From Guillardia theta CCMP2712 (taxonomy: Eukaryota; Cryptophyceae; Pyrenomonadales; Geminigeraceae): DNA of 28,505 nt. A program made the translations under genes and the position numbers. Within the stretch, counting starts at the first letter, position 1; every line of letters begins with the position of its first letter. The notes below the pieces were generated by a model. The model saw nothing but the letters and a program-made list of their open reading frames with translations. It made no database searches and was not told where the DNA came from. This document shows, piece by piece, positions 12,465 through 26,470 of the stretch. The stretch covers positions 235,824 through 264,328 of the forward strand of contig NW_005434582.1 of the NCBI RefSeq assembly GCF_000315625.1, read 5' to 3'.

Positions 12465-12644
12465 CTTCTCCTTCTCGCTCGGCAGGGCAAGAAGTGCATG
12501 AATGTCGTCGAGCCGCTCGGGTCGCACCATGGAGTTCACAGGCGCCGCGAGGGCGAGGGAGCTCTCCCCACCATCTCCGTCTGCTTCTCGCGGTTTCACA
12601 AGGGATACTGGCCGGGAGCAGAGAAGTTGAACATGATCGTGTAG
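11421..12644 (+). CDS. Orphan coiled-coil protein, two exons
   Basis: Exon 1 at 11421-12350 ends at AGGGCAG|GTATGA; a 135-nt intron rich in CTCGTC ends at 12485; exon 2 at 12486-12644 ends in TAG. Total 362 residues. Residues 1-105 are Arg/Ser/Gly/Glu-rich low complexity, and the functional start may be the Met at 11734 (MKQEGKHQPSLGTE). Next comes a charged helical stretch (LELEELKQKLHDDEG through LSLQQALLDATG), probably coiled coil. A compact, aromatic-rich region follows (RYLFFYNRPAGFYNDN, HFYGVKKSSSSVRYNLF), continuing in phase into exon 2 (VVEPLGSHHGVHRR, ISVCFSRFHKGYWPGAEK). Codon phase and residue composition across the junction support a real gene. I recognise no family; the gene may have upstream exons. 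Confidence 0.7.
12421..12474. repeat. CTCGTC/CTCCTT repeat within an intron
   Basis: Around seven copies of a CTCGTC hexamer followed by CTCCTT-like copies, forming most of the pyrimidine tract of the intron in the orphan gene. The tract ends about ten bases before the 3' splice site at 12485. Confidence 0.85.
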
Positions 12645-12775
12645 GAGAGGAGAGGAGAGGAGAGGAGAGGAGAGGAGAGGAGAGGAGAGGAGAGGAGAGG
12701 AGAGGAGAGGAGAGGAGAGCAGAGCAGAGCAGAGCAGAGCAGAGCAGAGGAGGGGAGGGGAGGGGAGGGGAGAGG
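12645..12775. repeat. Composite pentanucleotide array between convergent genes
   Basis: Begins immediately after the stop codon at 12642-12644: GGAGA units, then AGAGC units (about 12719-12747), then AGGGG units. The block boundaries are single-base changes of the repeat unit. It separates the orphan gene from the convergent ABC-F gene, so both 3' ends lie in or beside it. Confidence 0.85.
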
Positions 12776-12877
12776 GGAGGAACGAGGGAATTGGATAGAA
12801 TAGGACAAGTGTGAAGAGTGATAACAAAACAAGGTTATGAGCCGCTATCTCACAGACGAGACGAGATGTCTTTGTTC

Positions 12878-15831
<2,954 letters not shown>

Positions 15832-16215
15832 CGTAGAGGTTGAGAATTTTCTCCCCTTTTTCAGGTCACTCTACTTGTAGCTCATGGTCCAAAGCGTTCT
15901 CCTGCCTGTCATAACCTGTAAGTTCAAACCAAGAGGCAACAACGTACAATCGTTCGATTTCATACTAATTGATCCCGATAAAGCACTTCCTCCAACGCTC
16001 TTGCTTCCTTTCTTCTCTCTTTGACCTCGTGTGCGTGTTTGTGGATGATTCCTCCAAGATAGTCTCTAGATGCCTTATCCCTCTCTGCGCTGCTGATCTC
16101 ATAATATTTGCTCTTCCCATTCACCGCTAATTCTCCTGACCCTTATTGCATCAGGGGCGCTAGTGTTGTCATTCTTCTTCTTTCTCCTCTTCTTTCATCC
16201 TTCCCTCTTCTCTTC

Positions 16216-16605
16216 TCATCTGTTCTCGTCTCGTCTCGTCTCGTCTCGTCTCGTCTCGTCTCGTCTCTTCTCGTCCCGTCCCGTCCCGTCCCGTCCCGTC
16301 CCGTCCCGTCCCGTCCCGTCCCGTCCCCTCTCCTCTCCTCTCCTCTCCTCTCCTCTCCTCTCCTCTCCTCTCCTCTCCTCTCCTCTCATCTCATCTCATC
16401 TCATCTCATCTCTTCTCATCTCATCTCATCTCATCTCATCTCTTCCTTCTCATCTCATCTCTTCTCATCTCATCTCATCTCATCTCATCTCATCTCATCT
16501 CATCTCATCTCTTCTCATCTCATCTCATCTCATCTCTTCTCATCTCATCTCATCTCATCTCATCTCATCTCATCTCATCTCATCTCATCTCATCTCTTCT
16601 CGCTT
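16216..16605. repeat. Four-phase pentanucleotide array
   Basis: Successive blocks on the plus strand: TCTCG (about 16216-16266), TCCCG (16270-16326), TCTCC (16327-16385) and TCTCA (16386-16600), the last with occasional TCTTC variants. Each block differs from the next by one base of the unit or two at most. Confidence 0.95.
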
Positions 16606-16655
16606 CTGCATGTTTCTGGTCGGCCTCCCCCATTTTGTTGGTCGGGGTAAGGGCA

Positions 16656-17060
16656 TCTGAGGCAGACTCTTAAAGGAACGATGTGAATGTCCCCGCCCGG
16701 CGGGCCGGGGCAGACCGTCACTTGTCCGTCACTCACTGAGAGCCTGAGCCCTCCCCGTCCGCGACGGTTGTGCGGCCGCCGCCGCGGTTGGGCCCGGCAG
16801 TACTGATGGTATGTCATTCTATCCGGTGCCTACCATAGTGGTGAGGCTGGGCCCTGCCCAACTTGCTGAGTGTCTGGAGGCCGGGCCCTCGTGCCACTGA
16901 GGGCAACGGGGCCGACCTTGACCAGGTGGAACTTCCAAGGGCCCAGCCGGGACCGAACGGCGGGCCCTCCTCAATAACCCGGCTCGGTGCTCAGCCTGAG
17001 CGACTCACTGAGGCTAGCGGCTGAGCGGAACCTGCAGAGCAACCTGCTCATTAACCGTAT
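16656..17060. repeat. GC-rich block 3, candidate dispersed repeat
   Basis: Starts with TCTGAGGCAGACT (16656-16668), the 13-mer shared with the edges of the blocks at 3610 and 10576. GGGCCC, CCGGGC and CACTGAG words recur within it. It carries CGGCTGAGCGG near 17020, also present near 3690 in block 1. No coding signal. Confidence 0.38.
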
Positions 17061-17109
17061 TGAGCGGGGATGAGGGGCTGTAGGGCCGTTGAATCATGAG
17101 AGAGCGTTG

Positions 17110-17125
17110 AGTAGGAATGGGGAGA

Positions 17126-17156
<31 letters not shown>

Positions 17157-17193
17157 GAGGAGGAGGAGAGAGGAGGAGGAGGAGGAGGAGGAG

Positions 17194-17230
<37 letters not shown>

Positions 17231-17280
17231 AGAGGGAGAGAGAGAGAGGGAGGGAGAGAGAGAGAGAGCAAGAGGGAGAG
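17110..17280. repeat. GA/GGA purine tract
   Basis: Long purine-only stretches of GA and GAG units on the plus strand, about 140 bases before the start codon of the CFAP47-like gene. Such mirror-repeat purine tracts can form triplex DNA; no such role is shown here. Confidence 0.85.
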
Positions 17281-17416
17281 CGAGAGCGAACGATTGGCTG
17301 TAGAGAGATGGAGGAATGGTAGGGCAAACGTTTGCTCCTTGTGTTTGATCTAACAGTCTTGGCGCTTCATCAATATTTCTTGTGAGCTGACGTTTCACCT
17401 CAGCGCAGCTGTCGAC

Positions 17417-20400
17417 ATGCCGTATCCCGACCCGCGGGACCTCACCAACGCCAGCGTTGGCAGTAGCGTCCGTCCTCGCGCTGCCATGCGGGACCTGCGG
17501 GCCTCTCAGACTCTCACAGTGAACAGGGAGATGAGTATCAGCGGGGACGCTCTTCGGGTGTATCCTGCGGTGACCTGCGACGTCTCCTCTCCATCTCCTC
17601 ACGTGGACTGCAGGAGGTCGAGTTCAAGGACACGAGCCCGAACGTGCCGCACATTCTCACCATGACGATCATGAACAAGAGCGATCATGTCAAGCGAGTC
17701 CGCCTGGTCCAACCCAAATTGAAAGAGTTCAAGTTGCATCATATCCCTACCGTCTGTCCTCCTTCCCCTCCCCCTCTGCCTCTGACTGCTCCATCAGGTC
17801 CCCATCGCCCCTGGGCTGGAGATCAGCGTTGACGTCGAGTACCTGTCGCCGCTGGACCAAGACTTCAAGGACGAGATCCAAGTCCTCTGCGACTCAGACT
17901 GCATTCGCGTCCCCGTCTACGCCAGGAAGGCAGCAGCTGACATTCGCTTCGAGCAGTACTGCAACTTCGGCTCAGGTGAGGCGTGCTCGCTCCCTCGCGC
18001 GGATGACGTTGAGTCAGTGTCCCCGGGCTCCCACAACATCCGGTACGTTGACATCATCAACCATGGATCCAAGGCTGCAGACTTCGAGTTCGTAGCCGAC
18101 TCGGACCTCAGGTACGCCTCCTCTCCTTCTCTTCCTCTCCTCCTCTCCTTCTCTTCCTCTCCTCCTCTCCTCCTCTCCTCCTCTCCTCCTCTCCTCCTCC
18201 CCTCCTCCTCTCCTCCTCTCCTCCTCCTCTCCTCCTCTCTCCTCACCCCCTCCCGCAGCTTCGCCATAGAGCCAATGGTTGGCCGCCTGGGACCCGCAGG
18301 GACGGAAGACTGCTGCCTGCGCCTGAAAGTCTCGCTGAAAGCCAACGACGTGGCGCTGCTGAGGAACATCCTCCGACTCAACGTGGACGGTCAACCGCGG
18401 GGGCAGATCCTCGACATCAACGCACTCGTCACCAAGCACAGCATCGAGATCTTGTCGCAGGACGGGACCGGCAAGGTGGACTTCCTTCAGTTCGGCTCCT
18501 TGTACTGCGGTGAGCGACGAGACTTCGAGGTCCTCGTCCTCAACGACGGGCCCACCGAGTCGGAGGTGCGGGTGAGCATCTCGGCTGACACTGAGGACAA
18601 GGCGCAAGGCTGGGTCATCACCCCCAACCAGATGCTCATGCAGGCGAGGGAGCAGCGGCTCGTGACCGTCACCTTCTGCCCGCCCCTGGTCACGTACCAC
18701 AAGGGCTTCAAGACTCAGCTTCTCTCCCTGTCGCACAGGGAGGAGTACGAGGCCATCGTGACGTTGCAAGGCAAGGGGTCAGGGGACCTGCTCAACTCGA
18801 GCCTGAGGGTGCTGGGCCGCTCGTTCCAGCCCTCCGTGTCTCTGTCGCACAACGACCTCTGCTTCCTCGACACCCCCACACACGGGAACCGCGAGCTGAC
18901 GGCCACCATCAAGAACGAGCACGACGAGATGCCCGTCCTCTTCAGCATCCCGAGGATCCCGCACTTCAAGTGCCGGCCCTCTGCTGGGACCCTCCTGCCT
19001 ATGCAGTCCATGGAGCTCGTGCTCTCCTTCTCGCCAAACCAGCTCGGTCGACATCGAGGCGCGTTCGTGATCTCGTTCAAGGGAACGTCGAAGCAGGTCG
19101 TCGAGACGGCAGAGCTGCGGGTGGTTGGGCGGTGCGATCAAGTCGGGAGCAAGAGGGACATGGTGGGAGGGCCTCTCGCGACCGACGTCGACTTCGCTCC
19201 CAAGTTCCACTTCCAGCACCCCGACGACGCGCACAAGGTGAAAGCGAGCAAGAAGAAGTTCAGCCGGCAGCTCTTCTGGCAGCAGCACCCGCCGGAATAC
19301 AACGAGAGGACCGCGCACCTAACTCACGACGCCGAGACCTTCGAGAAGATCTGGAAGAACCGAGTCAAGTACGCTGACTTCCTCAGCAACGCTCACTCGA
19401 AGCGAATGAAGGTCGAAACCTTCCCTGAGAGCTTCCAGTTCGCTCTCGGCAACCAAGACGCCTCCCCCGACCTCACCGACCCTGACTATCAGAAGCCCTC
19501 CAAGGACATGGGCATGTTCGGCCTCCCCATGGCCGGGATCCCTTCGCACCTGACGCTACAAGAGCCGCAGCTGAAGATGCCCAAGGAGGAGGAGGCGCTC
19601 TATCTCAAGAGCTCCACCCTCAAGGGAACCCTCCTCAAGCCCAGGACCCTCGCGTTGAACGAGGATAGGCTGATCTCCAAGAAATTCAAGTCAGCACCGT
19701 CCAGCAAGCAGGAGAAACTAGACTGTCAAGTGCACCTGCAACCCCAGGACATCTTGTGTATCAGCACCTTCCCTCCCAGCATGGACTTCGGATCGATCTG
19801 CATCCAGGCCGACGTCTCCAAATCCTTCTTCGTCTCCAACAACACCTCTCGAAACATCCTCGTGCGCATCGACACGGACGGCAACAGTGCTCTCAGTCGC
19901 TCGAAGCCGACGAGTCAAGTCATCCCCCCGTCTGCCACCGCTGGCTTCGACATCACCATCTACCTTGAGAGCCAGGCCGACATCAGCACCAAGTTCCGCT
20001 ACGTCATCAACGAGCATCACGCGTACGAGGTTGCGGTGAAGGCAGAGGCTGTTCCCGTCATGCTGCACGTCTCCAAGACGCGAATCAACTTCTCCTTCCC
20101 CCCCACCAGCATGGAGCCCGTCATCACTGAGTCCTTCCACATGACCAACCCCTCCAACAACGCGGCCCAGTACAAGATTGAGCAGGGGGAGCACTTCAAG
20201 ACCTTCCCCTCCGACGGCATTGTCGAGCCCATGAGCACAGAAGAGATCATGGTGACCTACCGTCCCGGGCAGGAGTGCAAGCACGAGCAGACGCTGAGCA
20301 TCTCGGTGACAGGAGGAGCGATCATCCCCCTCCTCTGCTCGGGCGAGGTCGAGGAGAGTCACGCGCAGCTGAAGCAGAAGTCCATCGACATGGGGGTCGT

Positions 20401-23400
20401 GTCAGCTGGGCAAGTCTGCACCAGGTCGTTCGCGCTCTCGTGCACGGGAGGGTCGAGTACGGCCTTCTTCATCGACACCAACGAGATGAGGGCGCGAGCG
20501 CCGGGGCTGACGGTGACGCCGGAGAAGGGGCTGGTGACGCCCGGGACCAACTCGGTGATCTCAGTGTCAGTCAAGAGCGACAGGAGCGTCAAGATCGATG
20601 ACGTCATCATCATTCAGATCCGAGGGTCGAAGACGCTGAGGGTGACGGTCAAGGCGGAAGTGATCCTCCCCCGCGTCGAGATCAAGGAGGACGAGATCGA
20701 CTTCGGGACGGTCTACATCGGAGCCGTCGCGGTCAGGTCGATTCAGCTGCAGAACCTGAGCTCCATCACGGCGAGACTCTTCCTGGACCTGAGAAGATAT
20801 CCGGAGTTCTCCGTTACCCTCCCCGAGGTGTGGGACTACGACACGGTGCTGGCCAAGAGGGACGAGGAGGAAGCAGAAGAGGAAGCAGAAATCTCGCAGC
20901 TGAGACCTGGGGAGCTGACCAACTTCCGCATCCCCCCCAAGGATCAAGGGACCCTGACCATCACGTACGCCCCCACCAAGCTGAGCAAGCACGCGATCGA
21001 GCTCCCCCTGGGGCTTCAGGACATCTCCTCCTCCACCACCAAGAACCTCAGGCGCGTGCTCTTGGCCGAGGCCAAGAAGCCCCGGCTGTTACTCTCCACC
21101 ACCTCGCTCGAGTTCTCGAAGCGAGTTGTGGTCAACGCCAACATGAAGGGCGTATCCTACGTCATGACCCTCCAGGTCACTCACTGCGACGACCACCCCT
21201 CCTCCATCCTCGCCTACCTCGACGGCCCGGACGCCAAGGCCGGGAGCTTCAGGATGGAGCGGGTCGAGGCGCATCTGGACCATCGCAAGTCACTGGAGCT
21301 GAAAGTTCACTTCGTGCCGACCTCCAACATCGAGTACGACTGCGAGCTGCTCATCTTTCTCAACTCCGAGCCCTCCCCCTACTTCTCCGTCCACGTTCAC
21401 GGCACCGGCACCTTCCCCCGGCTGGAGTTCGACCGGCGGGAGGTGCTCCTGCCAACGACTCCCTGCGGCATCCCGAGCGAAGTGACGTTCTTCATCATCA
21501 ACCACGGCTACGACAACCTGGACATCAAGTACAAGCTTCCCGCTGACACAGCCGTTATCCCCCTCTCCTTCTCCTTCCCCCTCGGCACCATCACCAGCGT
21601 CATGCGGACGAGGATACCGGTGCAAGTGTCCTTCACCTACCCCAAGAGCCTCTCGTTCAGCAGCAAGGTCTGCTTCTTCGACGACCACGGCAACGAGTTC
21701 AGCATCCTCATCGCGGGGAGAACCGACGCTTGCTTCCTCAGCGTCTTCCCCTTCATCACCCTCCACGGGGCCGACTGCAAGATCCTCCCCAAGTCCGGCA
21801 AGGGGCCGACGGCTGAGGTGTCGGGAACGAAGATGGCGGTGATGAGCAAGGAAGGGACGATCGAGCTGGAGGAGAAGGAGGAGGTCAAGTCGAGGCAGAG
21901 GCTGGCAGACCTCATCCCCAACAACGAGTTCCTCTGCGAGTGCTCCGTGCTGGCCGAGCCCTCCTCCAAGGACCTGCTGGTGAAGTGGATCAACCTCTCC
22001 CTGCTGCGGCAGCCCATGCAGAGGTTTCCGGAGGAGCTGATCAAGAGCAAGGGCCGCCAGCTTGTACAGCTGGTGGAGACGTTCACGGGAAAGAGCATCC
22101 TCCCCAAAGACAAGACCTCGCAGGCTCGCAGAACCCCCGCAAACCGCAAGGAGGAGGCGGAGGAGGAGCGCATGTGGTACGAGGAGTTCCTCGCCTTCCT
22201 CAAGACCTCCGGCGCTCTGATCGACGTCATCCGACCCGAGTACCTGCTGCACTACGACCTCTTCCAGAAGCTCGTGCTGGACAAGAGCTCGGAGTCGTAC
22301 TCGGAGGAGCAGCACAAGTACTATGACAGGTACTACGAGCTGATCAACACAGGGAGCTGGCTGTTGCTGACCTATCAAGTGATCAAGCTCTTCAGCTTCA
22401 ACCGCATAACCCCCAGCCTCGTCAGGAGCATGCCCATGGTCGACGCCAAGACCATCAAGCTCTCCTCCCAGCTCACCAGCAACGTTTACAGCAACTCGGA
22501 GCTGCTGCTTCTCAGCTGGCTGGCGTATCACAACGAGCGCATGGTCCCGACTGAGAAGGCCAACCTCCTCAACTTCGACCTCGACCTGCATGACGGGCGC
22601 GTCATTGCCTACCTGATCTCCTCCCACGTCCCCTCCCTCAAGTCCATGCTCTCCGGCCTCAAGCGCGCTGACGACAGAGCCCAGCAGCTCTCCAACATCC
22701 ACAACGTCAGCAGCGCCATCCGTCACATCGGGCTTCCCTTCTCCCTCGAGCCCAGTCACTTCGTGGAGGCCCCGGCCCGCGACCTCATCCTCTTCTGCAT
22801 GTACCTCTTCGAGAACCTCCCGGGCTTCGTGCCCAAGGCCCTGGTGGAGTTCGACGGATGTCTCAACGAGACAGTGACGCGCTCGATCGAGCTCAAGAAC
22901 CCCAGCAACAAGCAGCTCGTCTACTCCGTTCACGTCGACGGCTCCTCGGAGTTCGTGTGCGCCAAGAGCGTGAAGATGCTGCCGGGGAAGAAGACGGTCT
23001 TCCCCATCAGCATCACCCACAGCTCGAGGAAGACCGCGGAGGGCCAAATCTACTTCATCGGCGAGCAGATGGCGGGGAATACGACGGGGGCGACGCTAGT
23101 GTTCACGTTGCGGTCAGTGGTGAAGTCGTTCAAGAGAAGTGAAGTGATGGAGCGAGAGGCGAAGCTGTACGAGCAAGTTCTGTTCGAGATCCCCGTGCTC
23201 AATGACACGGACGTCGACACTGAGGTGCAGGTGACGCTGTCCAACTTCAAGGATTCCATGCACGAAGACCTGTCGAGCTCCAAGAACAGAGGGCAGAAGG
23301 TGCGGCGAGGGAAGGGAGGCGACATGGTCACGTCCTCCGCTCTGCTGCCGGAGCGAACCTTCTGGCTGAGGAACGGGCAGGACAAGCTCAAGGTGAAGAG

Positions 23401-26217
23401 GAATTCATCCATCAACGCCAAGGTCCTCTTCCTCCCCATGCGCCTCTCCTCGCAGTCGTGCCTGGTGTTCGTCAAGGACGCGGAGGAGCGGGAGGTCTGC
23501 TACGAGCTCCGCGTGCGCGCGCTGCTGCCGAGCACGACGGAGTCGTACAAGTTCACGAACCCTATGAAGAGCGTAATCCTCAAGGAGATCTCCCTCACCA
23601 CGAGGAACGCGAGCGTCGACAAGTGCAGGGCACTGATCATGGACATGCTGGGCCAGCAGGGGGTAAGGAGTGGTACAAGGTGCTCAGCGACCAGGTCAAG
23701 GTGGACTACAAGGTCGAGTATCTGTCCAGCTTCTTCTCGGGCCCCAGCCAGCTCTCCCTCGTCGGCTCCGGGTCAGCCCGGGTGACGGCGGCAGCCAAGG
23801 ACGGGAAGGGGGCGGGGGACGGGAACAAGCTTGCTCTAGAGCTGCGGCCGCAGGGCCCCGGGAGGTATGAGGGGAAGGTGATCCTGCGATCAGCTCTGGA
23901 CGTGCGGGTGATCGAGGTGGAGGCGGTGGTGAGCGTTCCGAGCAACCTTGTCGAGCTGACTTTCAGCTGCCCTGCCCGCCAGTCGATCACGCAGGAGATC
24001 CCGATCATCAACTACACGGAGACGCCCTGGAGCGTCGAGGCGAAGCTCTCGGGCTCCTACTTCTCTGGCTCCAGGGAGCTGACGGTCCCTGCTGCCGCTT
24101 CCAGCAAGGAGCCAGGACGAGCGACGTTTGCGCTCACGTTCTCGCCGCGATGGATCTGCTCTGTTGAGGGAGAGCTGGTGCTGCACAACCATACCATTGA
24201 CGACTCGTACAAGTACCAGCTGACGGGGGTGGGGGAGGACCCGGTAGCTGAGGACCACCTGGTGGTGGACTGCAAGGCGAGATGGAGGAGGACGCTGTCG
24301 ATCCCGGTGAGGAACCTGCTGGAGGGGAAGAACTGCAACTACAAGGTTGAGTGCGACCTGATGGGAGTTAGCGGGGCCAGTCAGTTCCTGGTGCCCAGCA
24401 AGAGCGTCAAGAGCTACGAGCTGTTCGTCCTCATGCCGCGAGGAGGGACGTTCAAGGGCAGCATCACCTTCACCGCCCCCAACAACGAGTACGTCTGGTT
24501 CACCCTAGAGGTCAACGCCAACAACCCTCCTCCCGAGCAGACGCTCGAGCTGAGGACGAGAGCTCGCACGGCCGTCGCTGCTGACATCCCCATCGTCAAC
24601 CCGACGCCCGAGGAGGTCACCTTCGACGTCCTCCTCAACGGCGAGGGGCTCCTCGGTCAGCCCAGCGTCACGCTCGCGCCCTCGGGCACGACCACATACG
24701 AGCTAATCTACTCGCCGCTGATCGCCGGGGGGAGACAGGGAAGCCTGACGTTCATCAACGACGAGATGGGAGAGTTCTGGTACGAGATCAAGCTGATGGC
24801 TGGCGAGCCCGAGGTCATGGACGTCCCTTCCTTCTCCTGCAGCCTCGGAAGGTCCATCGACACCCAAGTCTCGATCGAGAACCCTTTGCCTGATGACGTC
24901 ATGCTCCTCGTCGACAACTCCAACCCCGTCAACTTCACCGTCACCAACCTCGACAGGGAGGAGGAGCGCGCGTACCTGATCCCAGCCTTCTCCTCCTCCT
25001 CCTTCCTCATCGCCTACACGCCCGCGGCTCTCGGCGAGGAGGAGAGGGGTCGGATCACCTTCTCGCATCCTCAGGCTGGCAAGTGGGAGTTTGCGGTGTC
25101 GGGGACGGGAGGGCCGCCGGAGATGTTTGCAGCGGTGGAGGTGAGCGCAGCGGTGGGAGAGATGAGCAGCAACGTGGTTACGTTCAAGAACCCGCTGAAG
25201 AGAGACCTGGTGGTCAATGTGTCGTTGAGGGGCGAGGAGGAGGAGGAGGAGGGAGGATGCTTCTCGCTCGTCGGCTCGAGGTCGACCAACCTGCATGTCC
25301 CGTCGCTGAAGTCTATCGACATACCCTTCACCTTCTTCCCCAAGAAGATGACGGAGCATCGCTGCGTCCTCCGCCTTTCTTGCCAGGACCTCGACCTCAG
25401 CTTCGATTTCCCCATCCATGGCACTGCCGAATCTCCGGAGACCACCAGCCTCGGGAGGTTCGCGTGCAGGTCAAGGGAGCGGCTGGTGAAGGAGATCGTG
25501 GTGGAGCTGGAGGGAGCAGGGGAGGCAGTCTCGTCGGAGGACGTCAGCTTCGAGCTGCTGCTGCCTGACGAGCACCAGTCCCTCCTCCGCAAGGCCCTCC
25601 GCTTCACTCGCGACCAGACCGTCGCCGACCCCAGCAAGTGTCACTTCACCATGGTGTTCGAGCCCCTGAAGCCCATCCAAGCTAAGGTGCAGCTGCGAGT
25701 GACTCGGCCCTCGGGAGGACGTTGGCTCTACGACCTTGACGTCGTGGCGGAGCAGGCGGAGGTGGACGATGAGATCATGATGGAGGGCTCACTCAACCGA
25801 GTCAACACCGTGTCCTTCAAGATGACGAACCAGTTCGACGAGCCCGCCTCCTTCCACGCCTTCTTCTCCCTCGACTCCTCCCCTGAGTTCCAAGTCTCTC
25901 CCTCCCAGGGCATGCTGAGCCCCTACGGCTCTGAAGGCACGACCTTCCTCCTCTCCTTCTCCCCCAAGACCTACGGCCGCTCCTACCGCGCCCTCCTCAT
26001 CATCGAGACGGACGAGATGCAGTGGACATACCGGGTGGTGGGTGAGCCCCCCAAGTACCGTCCTCCCAAGCCCAAGGCCAGCGGGTTCAAGACGAGGATC
26101 TCGCCCGAGCTTGACCCCGACGTGTACAAGGGTCGCCTCCCTCCTACCAACTACATGCGGGACAACGCGGCAGCGGTCAGGCAGGCAGGCAAGCAGGGGG
26201 CGAGAGAAGGAGAGTAA
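17417..26217 (+). CDS. CFAP47: CFAP47-like ciliary protein with CH domain and repeated ASH/MSP-type domains
   Basis: Large structural protein of motile flagellar axonemes. Exons: 17417-17569, 17614-17751, 17798-17975, 18018-18111, 18259 to about 23614, and about 23701-26217; the first four introns (44, 46, 42 and 147 nt) keep phase exactly. The total is about 2,800 residues, close to human CFAP47. The start leads into ALRVYPAEVEFKDTS, typical of the first immunoglobulin-like ASH domain. Many such beta-sandwich repeats follow (pattern LxFG-x3-G, then LxNPS, then a Phe-x-Pro strand). One calponin-homology domain lies at about 22491-22830 (LLLLSWLAYHNERM, LHDGRVIAYLISSHVPSL, LFCMYLFENLPGF), the feature that separates CFAP47 from HYDIN. 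The end carries MQWTYRVVGEPPKYRPPKPK, a motif seen at the ends of ASH repeats. The reading frame changes between 23615 and 23700, by an intron or a sequence error. Coding use is strongly G/C-ending. Confidence 0.85.
18112..18258 (+). other. Intron 4 of the CFAP47-like gene, CTC/TCC repeat, frame-preserving
   Basis: 147 nt, GT donor after GACCTCAG and acceptor CCCGCAG, made largely of CTC/TCC repeat. Splicing joins DSDL to SFAIEPMVG in phase. Because its length is a multiple of three and it has no stop, an unspliced transcript would stay open and insert 49 Ser/Pro/Leu-rich residues. Confidence 0.8.
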
Positions 26218-26470
26218 GAGAGGAGAGGAGAGGGAGAAGGAGAGTAAGAGAGGAGAGGAGAGGAGAGGAGAGAGAGAGGAGAGAGAGAAGGAGAGTAAGA
26301 GAGAGAGAAAGCAGACATTGAGGGGTTAAGTTGATTACAAAGAAAACTGACTGAAGAAGAGGCGCCGACGAAATGCGTGCGATGCACAAGACTTGAAAAA
26401 TGGCGACAGGAAGGAAGAGGAGGAGGAGGAGGAGGAGGAGGAGCGCGATGGCAATGATGATGATGCTGAT
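26218..26470. other. Short spacer between convergent genes, GGAGA-type repeats
   Basis: 253 bases between the CFAP47-like stop and the kinase stop. The first 90 bases are GGAGA/GTAAGA purine repeats; 26405-26450 has a GGA run. Both genes must end transcription here. Confidence 0.7.

Larger units (their letters stand above)
15832..17416. other. Gene-free divergent spacer with arrays and GC-rich block
   Basis: Lies between the minus-strand ABC-F gene and the plus-strand CFAP47-like gene. 15832-16200 is ordinary complex sequence that probably holds the ABC-F promoter; 16216-16605 is a pentamer array; 16656-17060 is GC-rich block 3; 17110-17280 is GA/GGA-rich; 17281-17416 is complex sequence and the likely promoter/leader of the CFAP47-like gene. 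No other gene seen. Confidence 0.6.

Noticed and set aside
16108-16660. Ser/His/Leu/Ile-repeat frames of 180 and 165 codons
   Set aside because: Translation of the TCTCN pentamer array; open only because the repeat has no stop in any frame.
21290-23047. 585-codon minus-strand frame
   Set aside because: Antisense shadow of CFAP47 caused by strong G/C third-position bias; sequence is Val/Leu/Asp/Glu/Gly-rich without a fold.
23458-23667. N-terminal 70 codons of the 919-codon frame as start of a separate gene
   Set aside because: Overlaps the true CFAP47 frame and has Arg/Gly/Pro-rich shadow composition; the downstream part is simply the continuation of CFAP47.
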